A model generated the notes under the pieces. That model was not told where the DNA came from and searched no databases. It saw only the letters and a program-made list of their open reading frames with translations. 64,000 bases of DNA from the NCBI RefSeq assembly GCF_030418455.1, contig NZ_JAUHPW010000001.1, positions 62,001 to 126,000 on the forward strand, read 5' to 3'. A program made the position numbers and the translations under genes. The stretch comes from Demequina litoralis (lineage in GTDB: Bacteria > Actinomycetota > Actinomycetes > Actinomycetales > Demequinaceae). Positions 41,124 to 50,103 of the stretch are shown here, piece by piece. The stretch's first letter is position 1. Each line of letters starts with the position of its first letter.

Positions 41124-41998
41124 GCACCCTCGTCCTCGTCCTCCTCACCGGCGTCGGGCTCGGCGCGCTGTACTTCCTCGTGGCGTCCGGCCTCAGCCTC
41201 ATCTACGGCCTCATGCACGTCCTCAACTTCGCGCACGGCGCGTTCCTCACGCTCGGCGCCTTCATGGGCTTCGAGGTGGCACGCCGGCTCGACTCCACCA
41301 CCTGGTGGGCCTTCGCGGTCTCCATCCTCGTCGGCGGCCTCGTGGGCGCCGGCATCGCGGCCCTCACCGAGCTCGCGCTCATCCGGCCGCTGTACGAGCG
41401 GCACATCGAGCAGGTGCTCGTCACGGTGGGCCTCGCGTTCGCCGCGGTCGCGCTGTTCGAGGGGATCTGGGGGTCCGACCCCATCTACATCCAGGCCCCC
41501 GCCTGGATGCGGGAGACCACCGGGGTGCTCGGTGCGCAGGTGCCCAACACGTACTGGGTGCTCATGGCCGCCGCGACCGCGCTGCTGATCTCCCTCGTGG
41601 TGTTCCTGCGCTACACGCGCTTCGGCACGATCATCCGCGCCGGCGTCGAGAACCGCGCCATGGTGACCGCGCTCGGGATCGACGTGCGGACCGCGTTCCT
41701 GCTGGTCTTCGCTATCGGCGGCTCCGCCGCCGGCGTCGGCGGCGTGCTCGCCGCCCACTACACGGGCTACGTCTCCGCGCACCTCGGCTCGACGCTGCTG
41801 ATCTTCGCGTTCATCGTCACCGTCATCGGCGGCCTCGGGTCGCTGCCCGGCGCCGCCATCGCCTCCGTCATGGTCGCGGTGCTGCAGCAGTTCGCCAACT
41901 ACTACCTGGGCGGCACGGGCGACATCATCGTCGTCGTCGCCCTCGCGGGCGTGCTGCTCGTGCGACCGTCCGGTCTCCTCGGAAGGAGGTTCGCATGA
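41120..41998 (+). CDS. ABC transporter permease, LivH-like
   Basis: 292 residues, about eight transmembrane helices. Opening LVLLTGVGLGALYFLVASG then LSLIYGLMHVLNFAHGAFL is the LivH signature; the cytoplasmic EAA-like loop is VENRAMVTALGIDVRTAFL. Forms the membrane channel with LivM. Overlaps both neighbours (ATGA). Confidence 0.93.
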   Translation: MSTLVLVLLTGVGLGALYFLVASGLSLIYGLMHVLNFAHGAFLTLGAFMGFEVARRLDSTTWWAFAVSILVGGLVGAGIAALTELALIRPLYERHIEQVLVTVGLAFAAVALFEGIWGSDPIYIQAPAWMRETTGVLGAQVPNTYWVLMAAATALLISLVVFLRYTRFGTIIRAGVENRAMVTALGIDVRTAFLLVFAIGGSAAGVGGVLAAHYTGYVSAHLGSTLLIFAFIVTVIGGLGSLPGAAIASVMVAVLQQFANYYLGGTGDIIVVVALAGVLLVRPSGLLGRRFA

Positions 41999-43146
41999 CC
42001 GCCGCCGTCGCGGCCGCGCGCCGCATCCCCGTCCCGCTCGTCGTCGGCGTGGGGCTCGTCATCCTCATGGCGTGCCTGCCGCTGCTCAACATCTCGCTGC
42101 CGGGCATCCTGCCCACCGCCACCTATCAGCCCGGCACCCTCGCCCTGCTGTCGCTCGCGATGATCTTCGCGGCGCTGGCGCTCAGCTACAACATGCTGCT
42201 CGGCACCGCCGGCATGCTGTCCTTCGGCCACGCGCTGTACTTCGGCGCCGGCGCGTACGGCCTCGGCATCGGGCTCGAGAACCTCGGCGTGCCGCTGTGG
42301 CCCGGCGTGATCGTCGCCCTCGTCGGCGGGCTCGTCATCGCCTTCATCACGGGCGCCGTGTCCATGCGCGTGTCGGGCATCCCGTTCGCGATGGTGACGC
42401 TCGCCTTCGCGCAGGCCGGCTCCGTGCTGGTGCGCCGCAACTCGGCGGTGACCGGCGGCGAGGAGGGGCTCAGCCTCAACACCGCCGGCGTGCCCGACTG
42501 GCTCGTGGGCGTGGTCAACACCCGCAACCTGTACTGGGCGACCCTCGCGGTGCTCATCGTCGTCTACCTCGTCGCGGTGTGGGTCGACCGGTCCCGGCTG
42601 GGCCACCTGGCCCGCGCCACCCGCGAGAACGAGCTCCGGGTAAAGGTGCTGGGCCTCGAGCCCGCCCGCGCCCGGCTGCTCGTCTTCGTCATCGCCGCGC
42701 TGTGCGCCTCGCTCGTCGGCGTCGCGTACATGCTCCTCCAGTCGGGCACGGTGCCGCGCTCGGTGTCGGCGGACCTCACCATCACGGTGCTCGTCATCGT
42801 GGTGCTGGGCGGCGTCGGCTACCGCTGGGGTGCGATCGTGGGCGGTGTGGTCTACACGATCCTCGACCAGCGCCTCACGGTGCTCGCCGGCTCGGACGCG
42901 ATCGCGTCGCTGCCGTCGGTGCTGCGCGTGCCGCTGTCGGAGCCGCTGTTCATCCTCGGCACGCTGTTCATCCTCGTCGTGATGTTCCTGCCGGGCGGCA
43001 TCGCCGGCACCGTCGACTCGTGGGTGCGGCGCCGGCGGGCCGGCAGCGCGCACGCCGACCTCGAGATGTCGGACGATGCGCCGGCCGGCCGGATCGAGGG
43101 CCCCGAGCAGGTGCTCGAGACCGCCGGGCAGGAGTCCCGCTCGTGA
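41995..43146 (+). CDS. ABC transporter permease, LivM-like
   Basis: 383 residues, about ten transmembrane helices. SYNMLLGTAGMLSFGHALYF and the EAA-like ATRENELRVKVLGLEPARAR loop are typical of LivM. A 45-residue hydrophilic C-terminal tail (residues 335-383) follows the last helix and is longer than usual. ATG is coupled to livH, and the stop overlaps the ligase start. Confidence 0.92.
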   Translation: MTAAVAAARRIPVPLVVGVGLVILMACLPLLNISLPGILPTATYQPGTLALLSLAMIFAALALSYNMLLGTAGMLSFGHALYFGAGAYGLGIGLENLGVPLWPGVIVALVGGLVIAFITGAVSMRVSGIPFAMVTLAFAQAGSVLVRRNSAVTGGEEGLSLNTAGVPDWLVGVVNTRNLYWATLAVLIVVYLVAVWVDRSRLGHLARATRENELRVKVLGLEPARARLLVFVIAALCASLVGVAYMLLQSGTVPRSVSADLTITVLVIVVLGGVGYRWGAIVGGVVYTILDQRLTVLAGSDAIASLPSVLRVPLSEPLFILGTLFILVVMFLPGGIAGTVDSWVRRRRAGSAHADLEMSDDAPAGRIEGPEQVLETAGQESRS

Positions 43147-44693
43147 CGGCCGCGCACACCGTCGGCCGGTGGCTGATCGATCGTGCCGCGCGCTCGCCCG
43201 AGCGCATCGCTGTTGACGACCGCGGCCTCACCGTCGACTACCGGACGCTCGCCGACCGCGCCGCCGCGCTCGCGTCGCGGCTGCGGGAGGCGGGGTACGG
43301 TCCCGGCGACCGTGTCGCGACGGTGTCGGCGAGCTCCGCGGACCATGTGGTGCTGTTCTTCGGGTGCGCGCTCGCCGGCGTCGCGTTCGTGCCGCTGTCG
43401 TGGCGCCTCACCTCCACCGAGCTTGCAGCGCTGCTCGTCCGCACGCGCCCCGCCATCGTCGCGGCCGACGACGAGCACTCGACGCTCGTCGCCGAGGCGA
43501 TGACCGCGACGGCGTGGGACGGCGCGCCGCCGCCGGTGGCGATGCTCGGCAGCGCGGGGATCGAGGCCCGCGTGCCCGACGTCGGCCGGGACGCCGCGCC
43601 GCGGGCCGTGCGCGACGACGACGCGCTGCTCATCGTCTACACGTCGGGCTCCGAGGCCGAGCCCAAGGCCGCGGTCCTCACCCACGAGGGCTGCTTCTGG
43701 AACAACCTCGCGCTCGCCGGCGCGCTGCCGGTGCATGAGGACGACGTGGTGCTGGCGATGCTGCCGCAGTTCCACGTCGCCGCGTGGAACGTGCAGCCGC
43801 TGCTGGCCTGGTGGCGCGGCGCGACGGTGGTGCTCGAGAGCACGTTCCAGCCGTCGCGCGTGCTGCGACTCATCGCGGAGCGCGGCGTCACGTGCATGAT
43901 GGGCGTGCCCACCCAGTACCGCCTGCTCGCCGACGACCCGGGCTGGGCGGACGCGGACGTGTCGTCGCTGCGGCTCGCGGTCGTGGGCGGCGCCACCGCC
44001 GACCCCGAGGTGCTGGCCGCCTGGGCGGAGCGCGGCGTGACCCTGTCCGCCGGCTACGGGCTCACGGAGGCCGGCCCCAACGTGCTGTGCCTGCCGGCCG
44101 GCGAGGCCGACCTCCACCCGGGCGCGGTCGGCAGGCCCTATCCGCATGTCGAGGTCCGGCTGGTCGATCCCGGCACCGGGATCGCGCTCGAGGGTGCGGC
44201 GACGGGCGAGCTGCAGGTGCGCGGCCCCAGCGTGTTCGCCGGCTACCTGGACGATCCCGACGCGACCGCGCGCGCGTTCGACTGCGGCTGGCTGCGCACC
44301 GGCGACCTCGCCGCGCGGGACGCCGCCGGCGTGTACCGCGTGGTCGACCGGCTCAAGGACATCTACATCTCGGGTGGCGAGAACGTCGCGCCCGCGGAGG
44401 TGGAGCGGGCGCTCGAGCGGCACCCGCTCGTCGGGGCCGCCGCCGTCGTGGGGGTGCCGGACCCTGTGTGGGGCGAGCGCGGCGTCGCGTTCGTCGAGCC
44501 GCGCGCGGGCGCGCTCGTGTCGGCCGACGAGCTGCTCGCGCACGCGCGCACGCGGCTCGCCGGCTTCAAGGTGCCGGTGCGGATCGTGCTCGTCGACGAG
44601 CTGCCGCGCACCGGATCGCAGAAGGTGCGCCGCGTGGTCCTCCGGGACCGGGCGGCGCGGATCGTGGAGGAGGTGTCCCGTGAGCGTGGATGA
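43143..44693 (+). CDS. AMP-binding acyl-CoA ligase
   Basis: Activates a carboxylic acid with ATP and CoA. 516 residues. Phosphate-binding motif YTSGSEAEPKAAVLTH near residue 165 departs from the common YTSGTTGxPKG; A5-type YGLTEAGPNVLC, A7 GWLRTGDLAA, A8 RVVDRLKDIYISGGENVAP, and the catalytic Lys in LPRTGSQKVRRVV near the end are intact. Related to medium/short-chain fatty acid and aromatic acid ligases. GTG overlaps livM (GTGA). In this operon it probably activates the imported acid or one produced by the hydrolases. Confidence 0.9.
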   Translation: MTAAHTVGRWLIDRAARSPERIAVDDRGLTVDYRTLADRAAALASRLREAGYGPGDRVATVSASSADHVVLFFGCALAGVAFVPLSWRLTSTELAALLVRTRPAIVAADDEHSTLVAEAMTATAWDGAPPPVAMLGSAGIEARVPDVGRDAAPRAVRDDDALLIVYTSGSEAEPKAAVLTHEGCFWNNLALAGALPVHEDDVVLAMLPQFHVAAWNVQPLLAWWRGATVVLESTFQPSRVLRLIAERGVTCMMGVPTQYRLLADDPGWADADVSSLRLAVVGGATADPEVLAAWAERGVTLSAGYGLTEAGPNVLCLPAGEADLHPGAVGRPYPHVEVRLVDPGTGIALEGAATGELQVRGPSVFAGYLDDPDATARAFDCGWLRTGDLAARDAAGVYRVVDRLKDIYISGGENVAPAEVERALERHPLVGAAAVVGVPDPVWGERGVAFVEPRAGALVSADELLAHARTRLAGFKVPVRIVLVDELPRTGSQKVRRVVLRDRAARIVEEVSRERG

Positions 44694-45327
44694 GATCGAG
44701 GAGCCCACGTCGACGGCCGGCAAGCCGCTCACGAAGCGCGGCGAGAAGACCCGCGCACGCCTGCTCGAGGCCGCCGAGCACGTGTTCGCCGACCAGGGCT
44801 ACCACGAGGCCTCGATCGTGAAGATCACCGAGCGCGCCGGCATCGGCCTCGGCACGTTCTACCTGTACTTCGACTCCAAGCAGGCGATCTTCGAGGCGCT
44901 CGCGCTCGACCTCAACCGGCGCGTGCGCCACGCGATGAGCGAGGAGATGGCCGGGGCGGCCAGCCGCCTCGAGGCCGAGCGTGCGGGCTTCGCGGGCTTC
45001 TTCCGCTTCACGTCGGAGCACCCCGCGCTGTACCGCGTGGTGCGCGAGGCCGAGTACGTCTCGCCGGGGACGATGCGCGAGCACTACCAGCGCATCGTCT
45101 CCGGGTACGAGGAGGGCCTGCGCCGCGCGCAGGCCGAGGGTGACGTCGACCCGGGCCTGGACCCCGAGGTCACCGCGTGGACGCTCATGGGGATCGGCGA
45201 GCTCGTCGGGATGCGCTATCTGCTGTGGGAGCGCACCGAGGAGGGCGCGCCCGGGCTGCCCGACGACGTGTTCGAGTCCGTGATGAGGGTGGTGCGCAAC
45301 GCGCTCACCGCCGGGAGGGAAGGGTGA
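44680..45327 (+). CDS. TetR family transcriptional regulator
   Basis: 215 residues. N-terminal TetR helix-turn-helix: KTRARLLEAAEHVFADQGYH then EASIVKITERAGIGLGTFYL and YFDSKQAIFEALA (residues 23-75). The C-terminal ligand domain carries FRFTSEHPALYRVVREAEYV, a pattern seen in regulators of fatty-acid/acyl-CoA genes. GTG at 44680 overlaps the ligase by 14 bp; a later GTG at 44686 is possible. The inverted repeat at 38365-38384 is a candidate operator. Confidence 0.9.
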   Translation: MSVDEIEEPTSTAGKPLTKRGEKTRARLLEAAEHVFADQGYHEASIVKITERAGIGLGTFYLYFDSKQAIFEALALDLNRRVRHAMSEEMAGAASRLEAERAGFAGFFRFTSEHPALYRVVREAEYVSPGTMREHYQRIVSGYEEGLRRAQAEGDVDPGLDPEVTAWTLMGIGELVGMRYLLWERTEEGAPGLPDDVFESVMRVVRNALTAGREG

Positions 45328-46076
45328 TGACCGCCGATCTCGAGGGGCGCAAGGCCCTGGTGACCGGAGGCGCCAGCGGTATCGGCCTCGCCTGCGCGCG
45401 GGAGCTCGCCGCGCTCGGCGCCCGTGTCGTCGTCGCCGACATCAACGCGGAGGCCGCCGAGGCGGTGGCCGCGGAGATCGGCGGCGAGGCGTGGACCGTC
45501 GACCTGTCGCGCACGCGGGAGCTCGACACGCTGGCGCTCGACGTGGACGTGCTCGTCAACAACGCGGGCCTCCAGCGCGTGTCGCCGCTCGACGAGTTCG
45601 ACCCCGACGCGTTCCGTCTGCTGCACGACATCATGCTCATCGCTCCGTTCCTCCTCATCCGCGCGTCGCTGCCGCACATGTACGCGCGTGGCTGGGGGCG
45701 CATCGTCAACATCTCCTCGGTGCACGGCCTGCGCGCGTCCGCCTACAAGTCGGCGTACGTGTCCGCCAAGCACGGGCTCGAGGGGCTGTCGAAGGTGACC
45801 GCGCTCGAGGGCGGGCCGCACGGCGTCACGAGCAACTGCATCAACCCGGCGTACGTGCGCACGCCGCTGGTCGAGAAGCAGATCGCCGACCAGGCGCGGG
45901 TGCACGGCATCCCCGAGGACCAGGTGGTGGAGAAGGTGATGCTCACGGAGACCGCGGTCAAGCGCTTGGTCGAGCCCGAGGAGGTCGCCTCGTTGGTGGG
46001 GTGGCTGACGTCGGACGCGGCCGGCATGGCCACCGGGGCCTCGTACACGATCGACGGCGGCTGGACGGCGCGATGA
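45327..46076 (+). CDS. Short-chain dehydrogenase, 3-hydroxybutyrate dehydrogenase type
   Basis: 249 residues. Classical SDR: cofactor motif ALVTGGASGIGLACA near residue 10, VNNAGLQ, Ser in NISSVHGLRASAYK and catalytic YVSAK near residue 150. The C-terminal NPAYVRTPLVEKQIADQARV and KRLVEPEEVASLVGWL closely follow bacterial D-3-hydroxybutyrate dehydrogenases, including the substrate-lid region. Oxidises (R)-3-hydroxybutyrate or a near homologue to the keto-acid with NAD. Its ATG overlaps the TetR stop. Confidence 0.85.
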   Translation: MTADLEGRKALVTGGASGIGLACARELAALGARVVVADINAEAAEAVAAEIGGEAWTVDLSRTRELDTLALDVDVLVNNAGLQRVSPLDEFDPDAFRLLHDIMLIAPFLLIRASLPHMYARGWGRIVNISSVHGLRASAYKSAYVSAKHGLEGLSKVTALEGGPHGVTSNCINPAYVRTPLVEKQIADQARVHGIPEDQVVEKVMLTETAVKRLVEPEEVASLVGWLTSDAAGMATGASYTIDGGWTAR

Positions 46077-46978
46077 GCGGCCCCGGCTACCGGCGGGTCG
46101 CGGTGCCGGTCGACGGCGGCGACCTCGCGGTCGGCGTGTGGGAGCCCGCGGGAGAGACCAAGGGCACGGCGCTGCTCGTGCACGGCGTCACCAGCTCGCA
46201 CCTGGCCTTCACGCATCTCGCGCGGCGCCTGCCGGGTCTGCGGCTCATCGCTCCGGACCTGCGCGGGCGCGGCGGCAGCCACGCGGTGCGTGGCCCGGCG
46301 GGGATGGAGGCGCATGCGCGCGACCTCGTGGCCGTGCTCGACGCCTTCGGGCTCGAGTCCGTGCCCGTGGTCGGCCACTCGATGGGGGCCTTCGTCGCGG
46401 TGGTGCTCGCGCATCGTGCCCCGGACCGGGTGACCGGCCTGGTGCTGATCGATGGCGGGCTGCCGCTCGCCGCACCCGCGGGCCTGTCCGCCGAGGACAC
46501 GGTCGCCGCGATCCTCGGCCCGACGGCGGCGCGGTTGTCCATGCGCTTCCGGGACGTCGACGCGTACCTCGACTTCTGGCACGAGCACCCGGCGTTCGCG
46601 GGGCGCTGGACCCGCGAGCTCGAGGCGTACTTCGCCTACGACCTCGTGCCCGGCGACGGAGGTCTGCGCCCGGCCACGAGCTATGCGACCACCGTCGACG
46701 ACACGATCGACCTCACCACCGGGGACGCGCTGCGGGAGGCGCTCGCGTCGCTCGACACGCCGACGCTTATGCTGACGGCGCCGCGCGGCCTGCTCGACGA
46801 GGAGCCCGGGCTCTACGAGGAGTCCCGCCTGGCGACGATGCTCGCCGGCCTGCCCGCGGTCCGGCACCAGCGTGTCGAGGGGGTCAACCACTACACGCTC
46901 GTGATGTCGCCGGAGGGCGCCGACGCCGTCGCCCCCGCCGTGGCAGGCGTCTTGGCAGGGGAGAGGAGCACCGCATGA
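46073..46978 (+). CDS. Alpha/beta hydrolase 1
   Basis: 301 residues. ALLVHGVTSSHLAFTHLARR (HG oxyanion motif), IAPDLRGRGGSH, nucleophile elbow VVGHSMGAFVAVVLAH (Ser near residue 104), acid candidates in the C-terminal half and a His in VEGVNHYTLVMS. Cytosolic, esterase/lactonase-like. ATGA overlap with the dehydrogenase; 4-bp overlap with hydrolase 2. Substrate not predictable; operon context suggests an ester or thioester of the imported acid. Confidence 0.85.
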   Translation: MSGPGYRRVAVPVDGGDLAVGVWEPAGETKGTALLVHGVTSSHLAFTHLARRLPGLRLIAPDLRGRGGSHAVRGPAGMEAHARDLVAVLDAFGLESVPVVGHSMGAFVAVVLAHRAPDRVTGLVLIDGGLPLAAPAGLSAEDTVAAILGPTAARLSMRFRDVDAYLDFWHEHPAFAGRWTRELEAYFAYDLVPGDGGLRPATSYATTVDDTIDLTTGDALREALASLDTPTLMLTAPRGLLDEEPGLYEESRLATMLAGLPAVRHQRVEGVNHYTLVMSPEGADAVAPAVAGVLAGERSTA

Positions 46979-48048
46979 CCGTCTCGGAGGAGGGGCGCAT
47001 CGCGCCCATGGAGGGTCTGACGTCGCGCGTGGTGCGCACGCCGCGGCTCGCGGCGCACGTCATCGAGAGGGAGGCGGCCGCGCCGCGCCACACCGTCGTC
47101 TTCGTGCACGGCAACGTCTCCTCGGCTCTGTTCTGGCAGCCGACCATGCTCGGCCTGCCCGCGGACATCCGCGCGCTCGCGATCGACCTGCGCGGCTTCG
47201 GCGCCTCCGAGACGCTGCCGGTCGACGCGACGCGCGCCGTGCGGGACTTCTCCGACGACGTCGCCGCGGTGCTCGACGAGCTCGGCACGGGGCCGGTCGA
47301 GGTGGTCGGCTGGTCGATGGGCGGCGGCGTCGCGATGCAGCTGCTGCTCGACCGTCCCGAGATGGTGGCGGGGCTCACCCTGGTGGCTCCCGTGTCGCCG
47401 TACGGCTTCGGCGGCACGGCCGGGCCGGAGGGGCGCCTGCTGCGGGAGGACTGCGCCGGCACCGGCGGCGGGGGCGCGAACCGGGCCTTCGTGGCGGCCC
47501 TGGCCGCGGGGGTCCGCACCGCGGACCAGCCGGTGTCGCCCCGCTCGGTGTTCCGGACCGCGTACGTGGCGGCCGCGGCGGAGCCCGCGGTGCTCGAGGA
47601 CCTGTGGGTCGAGTCGATGCTCACGACCGCCACGGGGGAGGACAACTATCCGGGGGACGCCGTGCCCGCGGAGGGATGGCCGGGCTTCGGGCCCGGGCGC
47701 CGCGGCGTGCTCAACACGATGGCGCCATGCTGGTTCGACGTGTCCGGGATCGCCGAGTCGGAGGCGCGGCCGCCGATCCTGTGGGTGCGCGGGACCGAGG
47801 ACGCGATCGTCTCCGACGCCTCCCTGTTCGACCTCAACCACCTGGGTGCGCTGGGGGCTATCCCCGGATGGCCAGGTGTCGAGGAGGCGCCGGCCCAGCC
47901 GATGATCGCGCAGACTCGCGCCGTGCTCGACCGCTACGTCGCTCATGGGGGCGCTTATCGGGAGATCGCGTTCGACGGTTGCGGGCACTCGCCGCACCTC
48001 GAGCGGCCCGGCGCGTTCCTCGACGCGCTCGTCGAACATCTCGGATGA
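46975..48048 (+). CDS. Alpha/beta hydrolase 2
   Basis: 357 residues. VVFVHGNVSSALFWQPTM, AIDLRGFGASETLPVD, elbow VVGWSMGGGVAMQLLLD (Ser near residue 117), Asp in ILWVRGTEDAIVSD and His in DGCGHSPHLERPGAF. A cap insertion of about 110 residues lies between the elbow and the Asp. Not a recent duplicate of hydrolase 1, judged by low similarity outside motifs. Last gene of the operon begun at 38417; no strong terminator is seen after it. Confidence 0.85.
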   Translation: MTVSEEGRIAPMEGLTSRVVRTPRLAAHVIEREAAAPRHTVVFVHGNVSSALFWQPTMLGLPADIRALAIDLRGFGASETLPVDATRAVRDFSDDVAAVLDELGTGPVEVVGWSMGGGVAMQLLLDRPEMVAGLTLVAPVSPYGFGGTAGPEGRLLREDCAGTGGGGANRAFVAALAAGVRTADQPVSPRSVFRTAYVAAAAEPAVLEDLWVESMLTTATGEDNYPGDAVPAEGWPGFGPGRRGVLNTMAPCWFDVSGIAESEARPPILWVRGTEDAIVSDASLFDLNHLGALGAIPGWPGVEEAPAQPMIAQTRAVLDRYVAHGGAYREIAFDGCGHSPHLERPGAFLDALVEHLG

Positions 48049-48167
48049 GGGCTGCGGGCGGCTGCCAGGCGGGACGTTGCATGTACTGGGCGGGCTCCAT
48101 CACTTTGTCATCGCGCGAATCTCGGGCGGACGGCATCGAAGTGGTCAGCGCGGCCTCCGGATTCCGA

Positions 48168-48173
48168 TATAGT
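48168..48173 (+). promoter_or_regulatory. tRNA-Pro promoter -10
   Basis: TATAGT, 14 nt before the mature tRNA 5' end, in an AT-richer patch. No clear -35 is seen. Confidence 0.45.
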
Positions 48174-48186
48174 TATCGGGCTGTCA

Positions 48187-48261
<75 letters not shown>

Positions 48262-48277
48262 TAGTGAAACAGCAGGT

Positions 48278-48313
48278 AGAGGGCCATTTTCGCATTAGCG
48301 ATGATGGCCCTCT
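48278..48313 (+). terminator. Terminator after tRNA-Pro supplied by the island
   Basis: AGAGGGCCAT (48278-48287) pairs with ATGGCCCTCT (48304-48313), with inner TCGC/GCGA pairs. It lies just inside the element and would end the tRNA transcript. Confidence 0.7.
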
Positions 48314-48335
48314 TCGCTGTCTCAAGGGGTCGATA

Positions 48336-48354
48336 CAGCAACGCTTGCAGCAAC
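48336..48354 (+). repeat. Left integrase arm-type repeat pair
   Basis: CAGCAAC at 48336-48342 and 48348-48354, 12-bp periodicity. The same heptamer pair with the same spacing lies at 55858-55876 near the other end. Two copies at each end, all inside the element, is the pattern of tyrosine-integrase arm-binding sites. Confidence 0.6.
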
Positions 48355-48467
48355 CGCTTCCCAGCCGGTCGCGTCGGCGCGCCGGCGGGCCGATGCTGCT
48401 GTCGGCGTGCCGACATACGCGAAGGCGTCGGATGAGTACTGTATAGCCGCAGGTACAAGGGCTATCA

Positions 48468-49355
48468 GTGGCCATCCTGGGGGGCGCAGTGTCGGACGAA
48501 ATTCGCAACTACCATCTCGGCTACGCGCGTGCCGTATTCACGAGTCTTCTCGATGATGTCGACGGCGCGGTCAAGGTGAGTTGGGTTGCAGGCACGTCGA
48601 TCACGCGCCACGGCCGCACGTGGAAGATCACGAAGGTGGTCGAGGAGACGGATGACTACTACTACGGCCGTATCGGATTCCTTGTGCCGGGTCAGGCGGA
48701 GACCCTCGACTTCGATCTGGAAGCCAAGGACTTCGTTCACGGTGAGGCGCCGAGTGGACGCGTGGTCCCGTTCATCCTCCGAAAGACGGATGGCCTGATC
48801 ACGTATCAGTTGATCCCAGGCGTTGTGCGCGAGACGACGTTCACGGGCGCCCTTCAAGCACTTCTGAATGCGCCGGGTTCGCCCTATGAGTGGAAGATCC
48901 TCGGCCTTGCACGGCAAAGCGACTACAGCGAGTGGCGCGCGAGCGTGAAGCGCATCGTGGCGTTCGAGTTTCGGATGCAGCGACCGAATCCGCATTACGG
49001 CGGTCGTCCCTACGTGGAGAAGATGGTTGAGGGTACTCACGCCGAGTATGTGAAGATCTCCGCGCGTGCCAGGGAGAACGACGGCCTCGACGACCAGTCG
49101 GAGATCTTCCAGCAAGCGCTCGATCACACGATCCGGAACTACGGCAAGGCGACGATCTCCGGCGTGCTAGCGGACGGGCACGAGTCGAACTGGGTCAAGC
49201 CGCAGAGCCAGTCTGGGCGCGTGCCGTCGAAGCGTGTCGTCAAGGGGCGCGGCGCGCATGAGGCTCCCTCGGATCTTCTTGTGTCTCAGATGCCCGATGC
49301 GTCTGATGTCGGTGCGTTGGTGGAGACTGGACCCGATGAAGAGAGCGACGACTAG
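48468..49355 (+). CDS. Unknown cytosolic protein of island, module gene 1
   Basis: 295 residues, no transmembrane segment and no family recognised. Central features: GRTWKITKVVEETDDYYYGR then IGFLVPGQAETLDFDLEAKD, VVPFILRKTDGLITYQLIPG and a charged C-terminus (KPQSQSGRVPSKRVVKGRG then acidic). GTG at 48468 follows AAGGG at good spacing and a TATAG-like -10 upstream; GTG at 48489 after a G-run is an alternative. Its last 20 bp overlap the next gene, which encodes a four-TM protein, so the pair is probably one two-component system. Base use is AT-richer than the chromosome, in line with transfer. Confidence 0.7.
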   Translation: MAILGGAVSDEIRNYHLGYARAVFTSLLDDVDGAVKVSWVAGTSITRHGRTWKITKVVEETDDYYYGRIGFLVPGQAETLDFDLEAKDFVHGEAPSGRVVPFILRKTDGLITYQLIPGVVRETTFTGALQALLNAPGSPYEWKILGLARQSDYSEWRASVKRIVAFEFRMQRPNPHYGGRPYVEKMVEGTHAEYVKISARARENDGLDDQSEIFQQALDHTIRNYGKATISGVLADGHESNWVKPQSQSGRVPSKRVVKGRGAHEAPSDLLVSQMPDASDVGALVETGPDEESDD

Positions 49356-49872
49356 GCTGCAACGGCTCTGGCGGACCGCCAACTCCTGGGAGTTCTGGGC
49401 GGCGCCGGCGTCGGGGCTGGTTGCCGCGCTCGTCCTGCTAGCGGGAGATTGGGAGATTCGCGCCGTCTCTGGCATTGCTACCTGGTCATTCGGTGTCGGT
49501 GTCAGCCTGTCGATAGCGGTCGCGACGCTGTGGAAGAACACGACTGACCTCATCCGTAGCGAGCCAGTCGGCGAGATCGTGCGGGCACGCGATAGCGATA
49601 TGGACGAGGTCCACGACGTCTTCGTCGTGGTGCATGTCTACCTCGCTGCCTTGGTTCTGTGGGGGCTAGCGGGCGTCATGGGAGGTGACTTGTTGAAGGC
49701 TCCCTGGGTCGAGATCTTTCTCTCACTCGGAGTCTGGTTGGGGTTTCTCGGATTCGCGGGATTCGCAAGTGCTCTGGGCCACTGGTGGCGCTTTCAGAGG
49801 TGGAACTCACGGTTGCTGGCGATACGAGATCAGGGCGCTCGCGAGGCACGGCTTCGTCGAAACCCGCACTAG
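49336..49872 (+). CDS. Unknown four-TM membrane protein of island, module gene 2
   Basis: 178 residues, four hydrophobic segments at about 21-37, 44-65, 95-116 and 125-147, with a basic N-terminus (MKRATTRLQRLWR) and a basic Arg-rich C-terminus, both probably cytoplasmic. An acidic loop (DSDMDEVHD) lies between TM2 and TM3. ATG at 49336 overlaps gene 1. A cytosolic protein paired with a small four-TM protein recalls the layout of membrane-acting phage-defence modules such as Kiwa or abortive-infection pairs, but no sequence relation could be shown. Confidence 0.7.
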   Translation: MKRATTRLQRLWRTANSWEFWAAPASGLVAALVLLAGDWEIRAVSGIATWSFGVGVSLSIAVATLWKNTTDLIRSEPVGEIVRARDSDMDEVHDVFVVVHVYLAALVLWGLAGVMGGDLLKAPWVEIFLSLGVWLGFLGFAGFASALGHWWRFQRWNSRLLAIRDQGAREARLRRNPH

Positions 49873-50103
49873 TCGTTGGGAACTGGCATCCGTGATCACA
49901 GGAGCGATCGGGTTATGGCCGTTTCGAGCATTTGTGTCGGGCCCCGGAACCCGCGCGCGGTGGTAGCCGCCGTGCGCACCGGGCTCGGCATCGGCTCCCA
50001 GGGAGGGGGTCGTGCCCCCTATCGCGTGGCGCTCGAAGGCAGAAGTGATCGCCCTAGATAGCGTGGCCGGCAAGTGTGTGGGGCTTGGCTATCGGAGGCG
50101 TTG

